Assembly: GCA_947630475.1 (NCBI GenBank)
Contig: CANRHR010000007.1
Location: forward strand, 1-64,000
Direction of reading: 5' to 3'
Source: an uncultured Clostridia bacterium
GTDB taxonomy: Bacteria > Bacillota > Clostridia > Lachnospirales > CAG-274
Length of the DNA stretch: 64,000 nt
Shown here one piece after another: positions 63,059 through 64,000 of this stretch; the first letter of the stretch is position 1; each line of letters starts with the position of its first letter. The position numbers were made by a program, and so were the translations under genes. The notes beneath the pieces were generated by a model that saw only the letters and a list, made by a program, of their open reading frames with translations, was not told the origin of the DNA and ran no database searches.

Positions 63059-64000
63059 TTAAATGATTCTTATGTTAATTATTCCGTCAATTTCTTTAAG
63101 CTTTGAGCAAATGCTCTCATCAGGCTTAGAATCAACTGATATAAGGGTATAGGCAAAATCTTTTTTGCTTTTGTTAAGCATATTGTCTATATTTATATTG
63201 TTTTCACCTAAAATGCTTGTAACTGAGCCTACAATATTTGGCATATTTTTGTGATTTATGCAAATTTTTGTTTTTCCTGTGTTTGGAAGAGAACAATCCG
63301 GATAATTTACAGAATTTGTTATATTTCCGTTTTCAAGATAATCCATCATTTCGGCGCAAGCCATAACAGCGCAGTTATCTTCAGCCTCCGGAGTGGAAGC
63401 GCCAAGGTGAGGAAGAGTTATTATACCTTCGCAGCCGACAACCTCTTCATTTGGAAAATCTGTAACATAGCAGGATACGCTTCCGTCTGCCAAGGCTGCT
63501 TTTATATCTGTATTGTTAACAAGCTCTCCTCTGGCAAGGTTTATAATACGCACTCCCTTTTTTGTTTTGGAAAGGCTTTCCTTGCAAATCATCTCTTTTG
63601 TATCATTTGTAAGGGGAACGTGTATGGTTATATAATCGCTGTTTTTGAAAATTTCATCTAAATCTGTTGTGTATTTAATTTCGCTGTTTATGCTCAGCGC
63701 ACTGTTTACAGAAAGATAAGGATCATAACCTATAACTTTCATGCCCAATGAAGCGGCTGCGTTTGCCGCCAGCACGCCTATTGCGCCAAGGCCTATTACG
63801 CCAAGGGTTTTGCCGCTTATTTCGGGGCCTGCAAATTGAGATTTTCCCTTTTCGACAGCCGCGGCAACGCCCTGTGTTGAAGCAAGAGATTTTGCCCAAA
63901 TACAACTGTCTATTATTTTTCTTGATGAAATCAGAAGAGCTGTTAAAACAAGCTCTTTAACCGCATTTGCATTTGCTCCGGGCGTGTTGAAAACAACAAT
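63059..64000 (-). CDS. serA: D-3-phosphoglycerate dehydrogenase, C-terminal part (cut by window edge)
   Basis: NAD-dependent first enzyme of serine synthesis. The frame runs in from the right edge with no stop, so the N-terminus (about 75-80 residues) is missing; the internal GTG at 63775 is not the start. Visible: NTPGANANAVKELVL at the edge, Rossmann GLGAIG, catalytic Arg in INLARGELVN, and the His in LPHLGASTPEAE. A C-terminal ACT-like regulatory domain of about 75 residues (MPNIVGSVTSILGENNINIDNM) follows. This is the short SerA type with one ACT domain and no intervening domain. Downstream is a strong terminator. Confidence 0.93.
   Translation of the reverse strand: MVVFNTPGANANAVKELVLTALLISSRKIIDSCIWAKSLASTQGVAAAVEKGKSQFAGPEISGKTLGVIGLGAIGVLAANAAASLGMKVIGYDPYLSVNSALSINSEIKYTTDLDEIFKNSDYITIHVPLTNDTKEMICKESLSKTKKGVRIINLARGELVNNTDIKAALADGSVSCYVTDFPNEEVVGCEGIITLPHLGASTPEAEDNCAVMACAEMMDYLENGNITNSVNYPDCSLPNTGKTKICINHKNMPNIVGSVTSILGENNINIDNMLNKSKKDFAYTLISVDSKPDESICSKLKEIDGIINIRII

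Noticed and set aside
63059..63775. Internal GTG at 63775 as the start of serA
   Set aside because: The frame continues with conserved NAD-binding residues to the window edge.

Overview
The window is AT-rich bacterial chromosome (roughly one third G+C by eye) from a low-GC Firmicute. It carries dnaA, dnaN, an S4-domain yaaA, recF, remB, gyrB, gyrA, spoVG, jag, a GlgC/GlgD pair and a two-subunit class I fumarase, all with strong Shine-Dalgarno sites. SLH-domain surface proteins, an SLH-anchored PL9 pectate lyase-like protein and a GerS-like lipoprotein next to alanine racemase point to an anaerobic, probably spore-related, plant-polysaccharide-using member of Clostridia. The genus is not assigned; a pectin specialist would fit (inference). 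I see no rRNA, tRNA, insertion sequence, prophage or CRISPR array.

Layout. 0.1-14.8 kb, mostly minus strand: envelope and division genes (DacF-type carboxypeptidase, FtsZ, FtsQ), a Cof-type phosphatase, a membrane-anchored parvulin foldase, Mfd, Pth, a LysM/G5/M23 peptidase and an SLH protein. A plus-strand flavodoxin-ferritin fusion interrupts them at 5.7 kb. 15.1-19.3 kb, plus strand: GH18 hydrolase, GerS-like lipoprotein, Alr, and a MazF/EndoA toxin preceded only by a 35-codon reading frame. 19.4-30.4 kb: PanE, beta-carbonic anhydrase, an LCP ligase, a short promoter-to-terminator minus-strand unit without a normal gene, GlmU, an unknown 158-residue protein, a deacetylase-like protein, CapA, fumarase beta and alpha, and a C39-like protein.

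30.4-37.9 kb is the replication origin. DnaA boxes lie upstream of dnaA, and a second box set with an unusually regular DnaA-trio (six TAC repeats) lies between dnaA and dnaN. Then follow yaaA-recF-remB-gyrB-gyrA. At 40.6-48.6 kb the rpmH-rnpA-yidD-yidC-jag-mnmE-mnmG-rsmG-noc block reads in the same direction as dnaA and lies downstream of gyrA, whereas in the classical arrangement it lies upstream of dnaA and reads away from it. 48.7-64 kb: a PEPCK-fold protein of uncertain function, a small MntR-like regulator, spoVG, glgD-glgC, murC with a triple DnaA-box cluster in its 3' region, the 1923-residue PL9/SLH protein, and a serA gene cut by the right edge.

Themes: replication initiation and its control, envelope synthesis and remodelling, RNA and tRNA modification, and glycogen metabolism. 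Non-coding signals worth attention are the promoter-terminator unit at 22.3-22.8 kb, the origin structure, distal DnaA boxes, large palindromes upstream of noc and spoVG, a dispersed intergenic repeat, and an apparently non-AUG start for the fumarase beta subunit.
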